Shown one piece after another: positions 25,558-37,959 of a DNA stretch of 64,000 nucleotides. The position numbers and the translations under genes are program-made. The notes under the pieces are model-generated. The model was not told the origin of the DNA. It ran no database searches and saw nothing but the letters and a program-made list of their open reading frames with translations. Source of the stretch: Syngnathus acus (Eukaryota > Chordata > Actinopteri > Syngnathiformes > Syngnathidae); contig NC_051089.1 of NCBI RefSeq assembly GCF_901709675.1, forward strand, positions 1,367,476 to 1,431,475, given 5' to 3'. How positions within the stretch are numbered: the first letter of the stretch is position 1; every line of letters begins with the position of its first letter.

Positions 25558-26642
25558 CCGTATTTTCCGCCCTAAAAGGCGCACCGGGTTATAAGGCGCA
25601 CCTTCAATGAACGGCCCATTTTAAAACTTTGTCCATATATAAGGCGCACCGGCTTATAAGGCGCATAAAATAGAAGCTATACTGCATCAAACTGAGGTTG
25701 ACTAGGGTTGCGGTATGCATCCACTAGCCAATAACCAACGAGCCCTCTATAAACAATCGCGTTTCTCAAACGATCTCCTATAAAATGATCAGAACTGACT
25801 AAAGTTCGATCTAACGCATTGGTACTACTTACCTATGTTTCCCTTCCATATCGATCCGTAGATTTACTCGAAACATTAACAGAGCAGCCTATTTTGACAT
25901 GAAATAGCCTGGTACGTATAGCAGCTATCGCAATAGCATTAGCCATCCGCAAAGTCTCACGAGCCTCAGCGAAGTGTAAACAATCGCGTTTCTCAAACGA
26001 TCTCCTATAAAATGATCGGAACTGACTAAAGTTCGATCCAACGCATTGGTACTACTTACCTATGTTTCCCTTCCATATCGATCCGTAGATTTACTCGAAA
26101 CATTAACAGAGCAGCCTATTTTGACATGAAATAGCCTGGTACGTATAGCAGCTATCGCAATAGCATTAGCCATCCGCAAAGTCTCACGAGCCTCACCTCG
26201 CAATCTCCCATGAGCCTCAGCAAAGTGTAAACAATCGCGTTTCTCAAACGATCTCCTATAAAATGATCGGAACTGACTAAAGTTCGATCTAACGCATTGG
26301 TACTACTTACCTATGTTTCCCTTCCATATCGATCCGTAGATTTACTCGAAACATTAACAGAGCAGCCTATTTTGACAGGAAATAGCCTCGCGGGTACAAC
26401 AGCTATTCGGTGACGCCCCCTGACTACAGTTGCCGTAATGCTGGGAAGCGATGCGACCTTGTAATTTATTAGTCGTACTAAAACGTACTGAAACATTTTG
26501 GCAGAGCACTGTGTACAACCAGTATGGATCAACAAATTCATCAGTTGATCCATATATAAGGCGCACTGGCCTATAAGGCGCACTGTCGGCTTTTGAGAAA
26601 ATTTTAGGTTTTTAGGTGCGCCTTTTAGGGCGGAAAATACGG
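25558..26642. mobile_element. 1.1-kb TA-flanked TIR transposon, non-autonomous
   Basis: Left end CCGTATTTTCCGCCCTAAAA and right end its reverse complement, extended by GGCGCACC-type subterminal repeats. TA flanks both ends (25556-25557 and 26643-26644), and the uninterrupted duplicate nearby shows a single TA, confirming a TA target duplication. It carries no transposase frame; the interior is three tandem units. The termini resemble those of the smaller MITEs at 13141 and 45831. Confidence 0.88.
25751..26390. repeat. Three tandem units of 227 and 251 bp inside the TIR element
   Basis: The block beginning AAACAATCGCGTTTCTCAAA starts at 25751, 25978 and 26229. Units include CCATATCGATCCGTAGATTT and GCAGCCTATTTTGACA. 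The second spacer is 24 bases longer because CTCACGAGCCTCA-type sequence is repeated. Units are nearly identical, suggesting recent expansion. Confidence 0.9.
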
Positions 26643-26682
26643 TACATTTTTTGGTGGCTCCCTCATTGTGAAAGATATAAAG

Positions 26683-27010
26683 CAGGGGTGTCAAACTCAT
26701 TTTTTTCACGAGCCGCATTGTAGTCATAGCTTTTTCGGAGGGCCATTATGACTGTCAACCCAAATAAATGTATGAGCACCTCATATTATATTCAGCAAAA
26801 GCTACAAAACAAACTGACAAATAACTCGTTTTCAAATCAGACGAGTAAAAACTGGTCAAATATTTAAAAAAAAAGAGATTATTAAAAGTGAAGACAATTT
26901 GCAATTCTAGTTATGACACACGAATTTGATGCACAATTTGTCTTCGCGGGCCACATCAAATGATGTGGCGGGCCGTATCTGGCCCCCGGGCCTTGAGTTT
27001 GACACCTGTG
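26683..27010. mobile_element. Complete hAT-like non-autonomous element with 8-bp target duplication
   Basis: 328 bp, starting CAGGGGTGTCAAACTCA and ending TGAGTTTGACACCTGTG, imperfect inverted repeats. It is flanked by ATATAAAG on both sides (26675-26682 and 27011-27018), the 8-bp duplication typical of hAT transposases. A palindromic block with GATGTGGCGGGCCG lies near the right end. No coding capacity. Confidence 0.9.
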
Positions 27011-27198
27011 ATATAAAGTATCTTTCAAATGTTTTATGTATTTCCTCAGGTCACTTGGCATACTCAACAATGACAAATTACACCTGTCACTATTTCCCAC
27101 ATAATTTTTTTCAGAGGTTCCCACAATTTTGGGAGTCACTTTCAGATTAGGATTTACATTTTTTGGTGGCTCCCTCATTGTGAAAGATATAAAGAGTA

Positions 27199-28973
27199 AA
27201 TCGTGGTTACAGAAAGCTTGGCAATGGGAATATTAGTAGAAGTGAAAAATTTGTCAATCATTGCATGTTTACTGACCTGACTCACTCGGGGTACAATTCA
27301 CACTCAACATGAACGCTTGTCTGCCTTTTCAAAGAGTCTGTGATTGACCGACTGTCAAGCCCAGTGTGTGCTCTCCTTTTTGGCCCCGAGCAGGTTATTG
27401 AAAGCAGTCGGGCGGGTTGTGAACGGGCCAAATCCACTTGGCCCCTGACGATGACCTTAGCTGCCGTTGTTGAACAGTTATTGACTTTCACTGATAAATG
27501 CGAGGGAATCCACATTAAATGTAATGGACGCGGCTAAAGCAATGACAAAATCATTAAACTCCTAAACACTCCAAAGAAAGTTTGCAGCCTCTTAATATAA
27601 TCGTCTAACACTGCAACAAAAGCAGTTCTGCTTAGTCAGCAACAGAAAAAGTGTGACTCACCAAACAAATCTCACTTGTGGTATATTTTTATACACATTA
27701 TGCTTCACTTTTCCAATCCATGAGACTGAATTTGGGGGGAATTGGAATTGACGAAATATGAATAAATGAGATTTTTGTTTGCGTGAGCTCGGTAATGAAA
27801 ACAACGTTTTGTCATTTCCGCACAACTGAGCGCACAAGCTGCACCCACTAAATATAAAATAAAAAAATATATAGGGGGGGTAGAATAGGGATTGGTAATT
27901 TACTTACAAAATGTATTAGTAAAACAAAGTTGCCCAAAATATGAATAAAAGTACAGATATGTGAAAATCTGATTGAAATGCTTTGCGTAGAAAATATGAT
28001 TAAATTATGATTACAAATTTAAGAACTAACATCATTTAGGTAGAAGCTAAGCAAGTATTATCGCGTCTTTGTCTGATTTGATTGCGTCATCAAGCCGTTA
28101 ATGCTTCAGCACCCCGAACCATTAAGGCTTGAATTGAGACGCTTTGGTAGATGAAAGCGGACACGTTTTCTCCATTCAAATTGCCAGACTTGTGCCCGTA
28201 GACGAGCACCCTGGAGGGAGCTGGAGAAAGTGTTTTCCTTTGGTGCTCTTAATGGGCTTATTGATCATTTTGGCAATGGCAAGATTTCTATAAAGCCAAT
28301 GTTGCAAGTGTGCTGTGTCAGACAAGAAATGCATTTAGATGACTTCATTGCACACAAGCCCCTCAGAGATCACTATCTGCTCCATTCGCTTTGTCCCTTA
28401 TAGCTGGCCTGATATTCAAATGGACATGATGAAATGTTCCAAAGAACAGCTTTCTCTCGAACTTGAATGGCTGTGATTCTTCTTTCAAGGTTGGCTTGAC
28501 CCTTTTAGAGCAATACTGAATATCACAGTGTCTGTAAAAAAAAAAACATTAACACTGAGACACTTAACATTAAAATGGTATAATTAGTCACAGTGGATTT
28601 GCTGTGGAATATGACTTTGAAGTGATAAACAAAACCTGTCTTCATTATGCTCACGACAGCCATTAAGGTTTCATCCGATGTAATGCGAGCGCACACGTTA
28701 ATGTGTTACTGCGAAAGGACTGCGGCTCAAACGCCACGCGATGGAATTCATTTGGAAACAGCCACGGGCTCTCTCCCACAAATCGGAAGCATTCAATTGC
28801 ACCTGGTCTGGCGTAAAAATCAATTAATGATAAGGCGTATCGTAAGAATTGTGTCCTTGGTGCATTTTCTATTCCGTATTGCGACAGCCTTTAATATCGA
28901 AAACTACACAGAAGGTTTGTACGCTAGGCTACTATTCAGACTATACTATTTCTGACAACAACTTCCTTTGCTT
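27199..28973. other. Intergenic, no feature recognised
   Basis: Mixed AT-rich sequence with short A and G runs. Some stretches (about 28100-28300 and 28640-28860) look less decayed, but conservation cannot be judged from one sequence. Confidence 0.45.
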
Positions 28974-29371
28974 TCCATCCATCATCCATCCATCCATCCA
29001 TCCATCCATCCATCCATCCATCCATCCAGCCACCCATCCAGTCATCCATCCTTCCACCCATCCAATCATCCATCCATCCATCCATCCATCCATCCATCCA
29101 TCCATCCATCCATCCATCCATCCATCCATCCATCCATCCAATTTCCATCCATCCATCCATCCATCCATCCATCCACCCATCCATCCATCCATCCATCCAT
29201 CCATCCATCCATCCATCCAATTTCCATCCATCCATCCATCCATCATCCATCCATCCATCCATCCGTCCGTCCGTCCGTCCGTTCGTCCGTCCGTCCATCC
29301 ATCCATCCATCCATCCATCCATCCATCCATCCATCCATCCATCCATCCATCCATCCATCCATCCATCCATC
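28974..29371. repeat. (CATC)n microsatellite, about 400 bp
   Basis: Nearly pure CATC array with a CCGT-variant block (about 29263-29295) and a repeated interruption AATTTCC, 80 bases apart (near 29140 and 29219). Long open frames on both strands (IHPS and MDGW repeats) are products of the repeat, not genes. It is the reverse complement of the array at 21771-21976. Confidence 0.96.
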
Positions 29372-31785
29372 GCATTAGAAGCAACGCAAGTTCCCTTCCT
29401 TCTTCTGCATTTGCCCGCATCTTTGGCACGTCGTTGAGCTCTTTGTGTTGCCTAAATCGATACGAATGACAGTTACATAACCCAGTGTGATTATTCAAAT
29501 GGGTTGACTTTATTTGATGTCATGCAGATGGATGGAAAAGTCGCCTGCGGTTGCTGAAGACGGTCCACAGTTTAGCATGTCTCCTTCTCTGAGAAAGCTT
29601 CAGGAAAGACTTTTTTTTTTCCTTTCGCTCTCAGCAGCATGACACAGTGAGTGAAGCAGAGGATAAAAAGGCTAATCATGTCAGTCTCGAGCTTTCTTCT
29701 CCTCCCAAAGAACACGCCACTTTATTATTCTCGGTCCCGGCATTCAAATGGAAATATGAGACTTGTACATTTCACGGCAGTTTTTTGCCCTGGAGAAAAA
29801 CCCCCAGATAATTTAGCATCAAGCATTCGGCAAATGTGCCGTAGCTGTGTGTTTATCTGTTTTAATGACCTTAAGAGTATGCATATTAGCGGCATGCTAA
29901 TCACTTGTACGTGCTGATCTGCTGTTTTGCATTTAAATGGCGAGGCAGGCGGAACATATAAAAGGCAATGCGGCCTTTCCCATGTGATCAAAAAGCAACG
30001 CGAGCTTTTGCAATCTCCGTTAGGCTCATGCGGATTATAAACTATGACTCATGTTCGGCATATTGTGTGCGTTTTTTTACAGAATAACAATGTAAAAAAC
30101 GCTTACTGTAGTTTTTTTTTTTTTTTAAACAAGTGAAGCTAAAATAGCATTCATTGAAGTACAGACCATTACCAAGGCTATCTTGCAGATTTGTTGATTT
30201 TCAATTTATTTATTTTATTATTTATTTAATTATATTTGCATTAATGTTTTTATTGTTAAGATACATATTTTGTATTTCTATTGTTTATTGTGTCTGATGA
30301 CAAATCTTTTTAGGACTCTGGGATACACGACTTATTTTTCTGACCTATTGATAAGACCAAGTTTGGTACACAATTTGTTTCGGTTGTGACCCCCTGTTGA
30401 CTCTTAACTAGTCTTTGAACATGAAATCATTTGTTTGATTTGCTTTTTCTTGGTCATACAAAATTCCAACATAGTTTAAGCTACATATGATGTTGTTCGT
30501 GTTGGGCAACAGTCTTCCTGAATAGAAGTGTTTTGGATGAATCATAGGAGCACCCGACTAGTGATGAATATTCATCATCCCTCAAAGTATCAACACAAGA
30601 TGTGTTGATTTTAAGAAAACACATCTTATTCCTGATTGCGCATGTATTATTCATCCATTCGAACAACACAACAAGCAGTTTTGTTGGATTTTGGGTGGGC
30701 ATTCTTTAAGTGGTCCGGCTTCTCGTTGAGTGGGAGCTACACCAGGGTGTGGCAATCCATCACGCTTGCCCTCTTCGGCTAAAAAGCTTCGATATCTCCC
30801 CGGTGGCTGACAAGCAGCAGCCTTGTGCTTTCTGTACACAACTTAATGGTTGCTGTCACTGCACAACTCATCCGTAGCTCACTCAGCAGCAACCCAATTA
30901 TCACTTTTTGGCCGGATTTCTGGATACACGTATTGCATTTAAGCATTTTTAACGTTGGCTCGCGTTCACGTTCATGTCAAAAATGGAAATCTCGTTTATG
31001 ATCGGTCGGCGGACGAGAAATCAGCCTTTCTGTATTGTGAAGCTTTTGAATTTAACTTCTCATGTTTACTGCCCCCGCGGGTGCCTTAGAGTAACGCCCA
31101 CTGGCGTGCTCACCCCCCGTTGTTCGAAAACATTTGGAATCCCCCACTAAGTCAGTATGAATGTGGCGGAGAGGGATTTCGCTTCAAAAAGCTGTCATGG
31201 GGACCGCTGTGCACAGAATCAATATCCAGTTAATTTCAGGCCACACTCTGATCCTTCAGCAATGACTCACTGATACAGAGCAGCTCCTGGGAGGGCATCG
31301 CTTGATGACTTGAACACCTCCAAAGAACCGAATGGCGGCCATGTTTGATGATGCTGCTTCAGGAGAAAAGAGATACCCATGATGTCACCCAATACCAATG
31401 TTCAATGCTTTTTACAATGTGAGTCTTTATCCATTTATACATATTGAGATGTCACCGCTGGGGAAAACAAACGCGAGCAGGCGACTAAAGCAATAAATAT
31501 AGTAGCTCTCCCGTCAACCTTCAATCTGTGACTCACTTTGACAAAACGATTCCTTTCCAAATATTATACAAAGCAACAAAAAAAAAATGCTCTTCAAGTA
31601 TGATTGCCTCACTGTTGTAAATTTGGCAGCTGTTCAAAGTGGATATGTCAGCGTGTGACACCACACAGAAAAACAATCAAGGAATTCCATTTGCTGCATC
31701 TTTTCGCCATATCGATACGATGCTACTTCAAATGTGAAGCGTTGCCATGCGCCATTTGCTTGACAATATTTGCATGCAATACTTG
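29372..31785. other. Intergenic, possible regulatory block near 29740-30010
   Basis: No gene. The interval 29870-29945 is dense in POU/homeodomain-like motifs (ATGCATATTAG, GCATGCTAAT, TTTTGCATTTAAATG). This is only suggestive. AT-rich tracts lie at 30105-30130 and 30190-30290. Confidence 0.35.
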
Positions 31786-31899
<114 letters not shown>

Positions 31900-34119
31900 A
31901 AAATAACATTCAAATGCCTCATGAAAAACTAACTGAAGCCCGAGACTCCATTAAATGACGTTAGCAAGATACTAAATGCAATCAAAGCAATTCTCGGGAT
32001 CAAAACAATTGCTGTGGAGCTCAATTGATCGACCACAACAATAACCGGATCATTCTGTTTGGGGCGTGGCCATTCTTTATGTTGCGGTGCATCGATAACT
32101 GCGCTGACCCACCAATACAAACACGCAAGAAATTTAATTAACTTGCTAGCTGGGCTTGCCGGTCATCGACGTGGAGATTAATGAGTTTGATATTGTTTAT
32201 TAAGCTAGCGTAATGTGTTGTAATAGTGGAAAAGCTCATTTTAAAACAAGCAATCAATTCTTTGTGATATATGGACTGGCGAGGGAGATCATTGTCAGAC
32301 TGGATGAACCCACCTGCTCAGTTTTCCATTCTGGACCGCAGGGATGCTTGCGGCTGACTCGTATTTGCTTTCCTGCAATACTGTAGCAGTATTTTTTTTT
32401 GCAATCTCCGAAACAAACTTTATGTTTCCAGATATATACAGTGACCTGCTACGGTTAAAATGGAGGAGAGACTGAGCCTTTTCCCAAACTGCCCCCCACC
32501 CCTACCCCTCCATTTTAGACTTGCCCCCACTTTTAGTTTTTAAATGGATTCTTAAAAGCCACTTCTTCTCCATAATGTTCCCCGACCATCCATAAAGACT
32601 TGCAAACAACACTATGTGGTTTATTTATTTCATTCTTCCTATGGTGTCTAATGGTATATTGGTTTATGGCAAGTATATGTTTTATTACTTTTGTGTTTGT
32701 GGAGCACTTTGTTCAACACTGTTTTTATTTTTTTTAACTTAGCTCACACTGTTTGATTTTGATATGGAGTACATAAGCAAGCTGGCCATGCCGCATTAAA
32801 TCAATTTGATGATTTTCAATTTGTCATTTTGTTTTTGTTGGGCGGGGGGGGGATCCCCAAAACAAATCACTAATTTTTATATGAAGCTTACACTCATCGG
32901 CAAAGCGACTATTATCGCTACTATCTCTTGCCAACAATGATGTGTTTTTGCTTGGTCTGTTTTTTGCAAGGATGTACCGTTCAGCCGCTTACATTGCCGT
33001 CTCCTTCGATTTATAATAAACGTCTGCTCGCCATTGTTCTGTTGTGTAAGACCGTCCCAGTGTGTCTTAACCAAGGTTTTCCTGGACAATAAACCCCCCC
33101 CCCCCCCCGCCTTGTCTGATGCTCACTCTTTGCGACCCCAAGTCCGGTTCACTTTCGTCTCGCATTATCTCCGGAGTAATCACAACACGTTTTTTTCATC
33201 GTTATGTTGGGGATTGTAACATTGTGTCTATTTCAAGAAAACAATGATGTCACAGCCCAAGATGAAGATTATGGAAAATAGGGTGATGTCATCTACATAC
33301 TGTAGAATCCTCACGACCTTTCCGAGGCATAATACGATGTTACAGAATGGCGGCTCACATATGACATATTCATGCTATACTGCGTTCCAGGCATTTAAAT
33401 GATTTTGAAATGAATATTTGACTTTTGTCTTTCAACCAATGTTGGAAACGTGTGGGGTTTTTTGAGAGCTCAGAATCGCATTTGAAGTTCAAGGCAAGGT
33501 TCTTTCTCCCCCTGTTGCATTTTTAAAGGTCAGCTAAATCTCCTGAGTTGGAAAGCTGATCTGAGGCTTACATTTTCCCCATTCACAGAGGGGGAAATGT
33601 CAAGCTTGTCACTGTGAAGAGAGTTCACCAATGAATCCTTTTTCATATGAGACTAAATAAAGAACTGGAACTGAGAGAATGTGAAGAAATGTGCTGCACA
33701 GAAGAAGAAATAGAATATCCAAAGAAGTCTGAGAATTTTCTTGGCTTTGCTTTACTCAAGTTTTGCAATGCATTTTTGTCACTTAAATCATTTGCGGCTC
33801 TCCCTCTTCTGCCATTATTTGGTAACACATTCAAATTTAATCCAAATGACAAAAGTGGGAGTATTTTATGACTGGTAATCTGTGATAAAACAAAGAAAAA
33901 TATCGTTGTGGCAAGATTAATAGAGGAGATAAATTTTAATGCAGCACTTGACTGGTGAAGGTTGCAGGCTTACGTAGGCGTTTTGTTGCGGATGTCTCTT
34001 TCTCTCTTTATCGCCGTGCGTGGAATGTAGAGCCAGCTTGGTCGAAATGGACAAATTCTCCAAACTCCCCATCAATCATCTTGATCAGATATATATGATA
34101 TGTATTTTAATTTAGATAT
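31900..34119. other. Intergenic, low-complexity runs only
   Basis: No gene recognised. Contains a G run (32843-32852) and a C run (33093-33108). TA-rich sequence precedes the LINE remnant at its right end. Confidence 0.5.
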
Positions 34120-34125
34120 ATATAT

Positions 34126-34649
34126 ATGCAGTGCAGAGTGAACACGGCTGGTAAGATTATTGGTGCTTCACTCCCCTCCCAGAAGGACATTTCCACCTCC
34201 CATCTCACCCGCAAGGCGACCACGATTGTGAGTGATGTGAGTCACCCCGCTCACTCTTTGTTCGATCTTCTGCCCTCTGGGAAGCCTGCGCTCCCGCACC
34301 ACCAGACTAACCAACAGCTTCATTCTCCAGGCTGTTAGGATCCTGAACTCTCTCCCCCCTTCTGCGTAGCGTCCTGTACTTTTGCGCTATATTCTGACTG
34401 TCTGCTGTATGCACACTTGCTCCATTTTTGCTCCTCTTATTTATTGTATTATTTGTTTATTTATTATTTATTCATCACTCTTATTTATTCATTGTTTGTG
34501 CCTTCTTGTTTTTATTTTTTGTGTTGTTTACTTGTATGTATATTGTGTACTATGTCTTGTCACCGTGGGATAGTGGGAACGTTATTTCGATTTCTTTGTA
34601 TGTCTTGGCATGTGAAGAAATTGACAATAAAGCAGACTTTGACTTTGAC

Positions 34650-34658
<9 letters not shown>
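34126..34658 (+). mobile_element. L2-like LINE, 5'-truncated 3' end (decayed)
   Basis: The left part encodes the C-terminal end of an L2/CR1-type reverse transcriptase: IIGASLPSQKDI, then SHPAHSLFDLLPSGK, after which the frame shifts to TTRLTNSFILQAVRILNSL. The 3' tail reads CCGTGGGATAGTGGGAACG and GACAATAAAGCAGACTTTGA, followed by a TA microsatellite. It is broken by at least one frameshift. A shorter copy lies at 59608-59880 on the other strand. Confidence 0.8.

Positions 34659-34676
<18 letters not shown>
34650..34676. repeat. (TA)n microsatellite at LINE 3' end
   Basis: Uninterrupted TA dinucleotides directly after the LINE tail and directly before the left arm of the foldback sequence. 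Confidence 0.85.
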
Positions 34677-34680
<4 letters not shown>

Positions 34681-34853
34681 TTTCTACCACTGACATGAGT
34701 TAAACCTGTTAAACAAAAAAAATTATATATTATCTTTTTTTATTTATTTATTTTTTCAAATGTAAAATAATTCATAAAATTTTAAAATAAAATGAAAAAA
34801 ATATATATATTTTTTTTACAGGTTCAACTCTCATGTCAGTGGTAGAAAATTGT
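34676..34853. repeat. Foldback sequence (inverted repeat arms about 35 bp)
   Basis: ACAATTTTCTACCACTGACA at 34676 returns in reverse complement ending at 34853 (TGTCAGTGGTAGAAAATTGT). Arms are about 34-36 bp with small mismatches and continue inward through A/T-rich pairing. The loop is AT-rich. Confidence 0.85.
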
Positions 34854-36019
34854 CACAAACGTATGAACTATCATGAAGAGATATTGTTAAAAAAAAGAGC
34901 TGTGGGAATGTGAAAACATTTATCACAAGCATTTTGATGTCACCATCGATTAGATGCGGATGCTCATAGCGCAGAGTTAATGTGAAATGCTTATCCTCCA
35001 TTTTGCGTTGCCCTCGCTCTGAGGTGAATATCAATGTTGACGTTCTCCAAACAAAGGACTGCAGCGCAGACAGGAAAGGAAAGGTGAGCCAGTTGTTCTT
35101 GTTTAATCTAAATAAGGCCAAACAAGCGGGGATTGACGCTCGTCTGACATGACCTTTTCCATGTTGTGTGAACATGATGAAGGAACGGCCATACTGTCAT
35201 TTAACATTTGGGCCAACATGCACGGTATTGATTATGCCTTCGCCTCAAATCATTAGGAGGCACAAGCATCTGGGATGTAAAGTTTCCCTCCTAATTAAAT
35301 TACTTGTTGCTCTTATTATTTGTCGTAGTATGACAATGCACTTTTTACGAGAGTTGTTCACGTCAACGATGATTAGCAAACCAACGAAATGCATGAAATA
35401 ATCTGCTGCTGTAAACGCACATGCTAATATTGATGCATTGAGACATGAACAATTTAAATGATTGCTGTCATGGCTTATAAATCCTCTCCGAGCTCTCCGC
35501 CCGCCCCTCCCCTCAGAGAGATGTTAAACATTTTGTCATTTCATCAAGATTGCGTTCAACCGCTTTCACAAAACCGCCCTGTTCCTTTTAATTTGTTCAT
35601 TTCTTTACCGTAATTGCATATATTTGTCTTTAACATTCATGAATTATACAGTAGCCTATATGTTGATGAATTATTCATTCCACTGCTTGCTGCGCTAATG
35701 TGAGCAAAGTGAGCTTATTCTTCATCTGTTTACAGTCGGCCTGACCCACAAGCGACTGAAAACTACAAATTACGGCAAAGTTTGTTGCGTAGTCAATAGA
35801 ATATCGATCGAAATGGATTTGAAAACCATTGTATTGTGTGACTACCAAAACACTCTAATTAACCCTTTGACCATTTTGTTATCATTTTCTGTTGGATAAG
35901 AGCCGTCAGATAAGCGGACCTTTGCTATTTTTTTTGGGGGGGGGGCATTTTCCTTTACTACTTTCCTACTTTAAAAAAATGAATGGTAATAAAAATTGCT
36001 AGCAATATTTGTAGTTTTT
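34854..36019. other. Intergenic, no feature recognised
   Basis: No gene. The stretch around 35400-35720 (TAAT- and TTTAAATGATT-rich, partly GC-balanced) could be a regulatory element, but nothing in one sequence proves it. Confidence 0.4.
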
Positions 36020-36147
36020 AAAAGTGAAGAAAATTTGCAATTACAGTATTGACACATTAAGTCGATGCACAATTTGTCTCCGCGGGCCACATCAAATAAT
36101 GTGGCGGGCCGGATCTGGGCCCCCGGGCCTCGAGTTTGACGCCTGTG
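36020..36147. mobile_element. hAT-like element, right-end fragment
   Basis: Matches the right half of the complete copy at 26683-27010: AAAGTGAAGA.AATTTGCAATT, then CGCGGGCCACATCAAATAAT, ending GAGTTTGACGCCTGTG. The left half is missing. Confidence 0.75.
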
Positions 36148-37767
36148 GTCTATATAGTTTACTGCCTACATGTCGTGTATCGGATTTGAACTTGAAATAG
36201 AATCTCGATGAAAGGCGACGGTCCACGTACGTACTACACTTAGCGCCCGCCGGTTGAGGAAGGCGTGAGTGAGCTTTGCTCTTGATAGCTGACTTCTCCC
36301 CACGGAGCAGCCAGTGAGTCATGTTGAACCTTGTGCTGACTCCTCATGGTGAGCTATCGATCCGCTAACGGGATCACCTCTTGGCCATCATCGTGAGGCC
36401 TCATTAGCAAAGGCCTATTAACTCGGTCGGCCTGAGATAACACTTTGCAAACAAGAACTCGGATGAAAAAGGGAAACGCATTTGATTTGGGGCAAAATAA
36501 AATCCATTCTATCAAGCTTTTGTGCTTTATTTTCTTTATAAATCAGTTCCATTGGCGTGTCAACATTTTTAATCGGAATATATCGCCGATGTAAAGAAAA
36601 TAAAAAACAATATTGCTAGACGTAAAATGGAAATATAAGAAACGATTTCTTCGGACATATCTCATCAATCACAGAGTGTTTCATTTTCAGCGACTGTGGT
36701 GCTTCACAATCCGTCAAGGATGAAATATATGATCTTTTATGCCTTAGCGAACAAATGCTTTAAATTGCATTCATATTCAGACCCTTCTATTTGTTTGATT
36801 TTCCATTTCATTGCAATGACTCAAGTGGCTGCTTCTATCCTTCTCTGTAGATCTTTGTGGGACATCTTTATTATTACTTAGATTACTTGATTTCAATCAC
36901 ACAGTAATTAAGACATATCTCGTAATGGTAAACCAACAAGTAAATTATTTAATAGCATTTCAAGGCTCTTCCAATTAGTCTCATTTTTGTTCTTGACCAT
37001 GTGTCGTCAGCCCTCGTCGACACATTTCATTCCAAAATGCCGTCAGATTTCCCTCCACAGGTTCAGGGCACCATGGGCCCAATGGAGCAAAGCGATCCAA
37101 GGGCAAGCGGGAACCAAAAGCCGACGAGATCACTAAACCGTGCAACAGGCTCAACGTGCTGATCGTGTTGGAAAAGACAAGCAGGCAGAAGAGGTCAAGG
37201 ATTCATCCATTTTTAAAGCACCGTTCACTTTTCTTCTGGAGCAGACCTGATCTTTCTTCTCTTTTGTCCTCTTTGGGGATATGTTTTATTCTAAACACTA
37301 AATTATACTTTGGTAGCAACGGTGTGTGCACATGCATGTGTGTGTGAGTGTGTGTGATCTATTAACCGCAGGTGATAAAACATGAGTAAAGTCAAGGGGC
37401 TGATTACGCAGTGAAGCAAAGAAGAGCCAAAGAACGACTCACAGGAGGTAATTAAAACTTGATGACACAGGTGAGCGCTGCGTCTCCATAAGTAGGGACT
37501 CCACGAGTCAATATTTTCAAGCTAACGAGGCCTTACACCATGATGTGTTCATGTCAAGGCAAGTGCACAGGGGCATCACTAACACCCTGCCTGAAATATG
37601 CTTGAACCACCCCGAGGTTATAGCCAGATGATTGATTTTGGGGTATTTTGCAAGATATTTTTTTTCAATATTTTTTTCCCGTTCTACTGTAGACTACATA
37701 TACGGAATGTTAATCAGCGTTTTCTCCAAAGGTTTCTATTATTTTTTTCTTATTTTGCTTTGCAGAG
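36148..37767. other. Intergenic, no feature recognised
   Basis: AT-rich with a short GT-rich stretch near 37335-37360. No gene or clear repeat. Confidence 0.45.
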
Positions 37768-37822
37768 CCCCCCCCCCCCCCCCCCCCCCCCGCTTAGGGA
37801 TAAAAATCTAGCTCCGCCACTG
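37768..37822. repeat. Poly-C run with hAT-like terminus
   Basis: A run of about 24 C is followed by AAATCTAGCTCCGCCACTG, whose reverse complement CAGTGGCGGAGCTAG resembles hAT ends. A similar end follows a G run at 46536-46594 (CTAGCTCCGCCAATG). Only the ends are visible. Confidence 0.4.
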
Positions 37823-37959
37823 CTTTTGATTTTCATGCTTGCACTTATGACAAATGATGGCACACATTTTTATTTGAAATCCAGCTAGTTTCGGATTTTA
37901 ATTACATTTAATATAAGTCTCAAAAAGTTTGCTTAAACGTTATAATTGCAAACCATCAT

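Larger units (their letters stand above)
25417..27198. repeat. About 180-bp tandem duplication split by two transposons
   Basis: One unit is 25417-25557 continued at 26643-26682; the second is 27015-27198. Both begin AAAGTATCTTTCAAATG, share TCACTATTTCCCAC and TTTTGGGAGTCAC, and end TTTGGTGGCTCCCTCATTG then GAAAGATATAAAG. The first unit is interrupted by a TIR element and followed by an hAT element. The second unit is uninterrupted. Confidence 0.9.

Noticed and set aside
28849-29498. Long open frames on both strands (IHPS and MDGW repeats)
   Set aside because: They are translations of the (CATC)n microsatellite.
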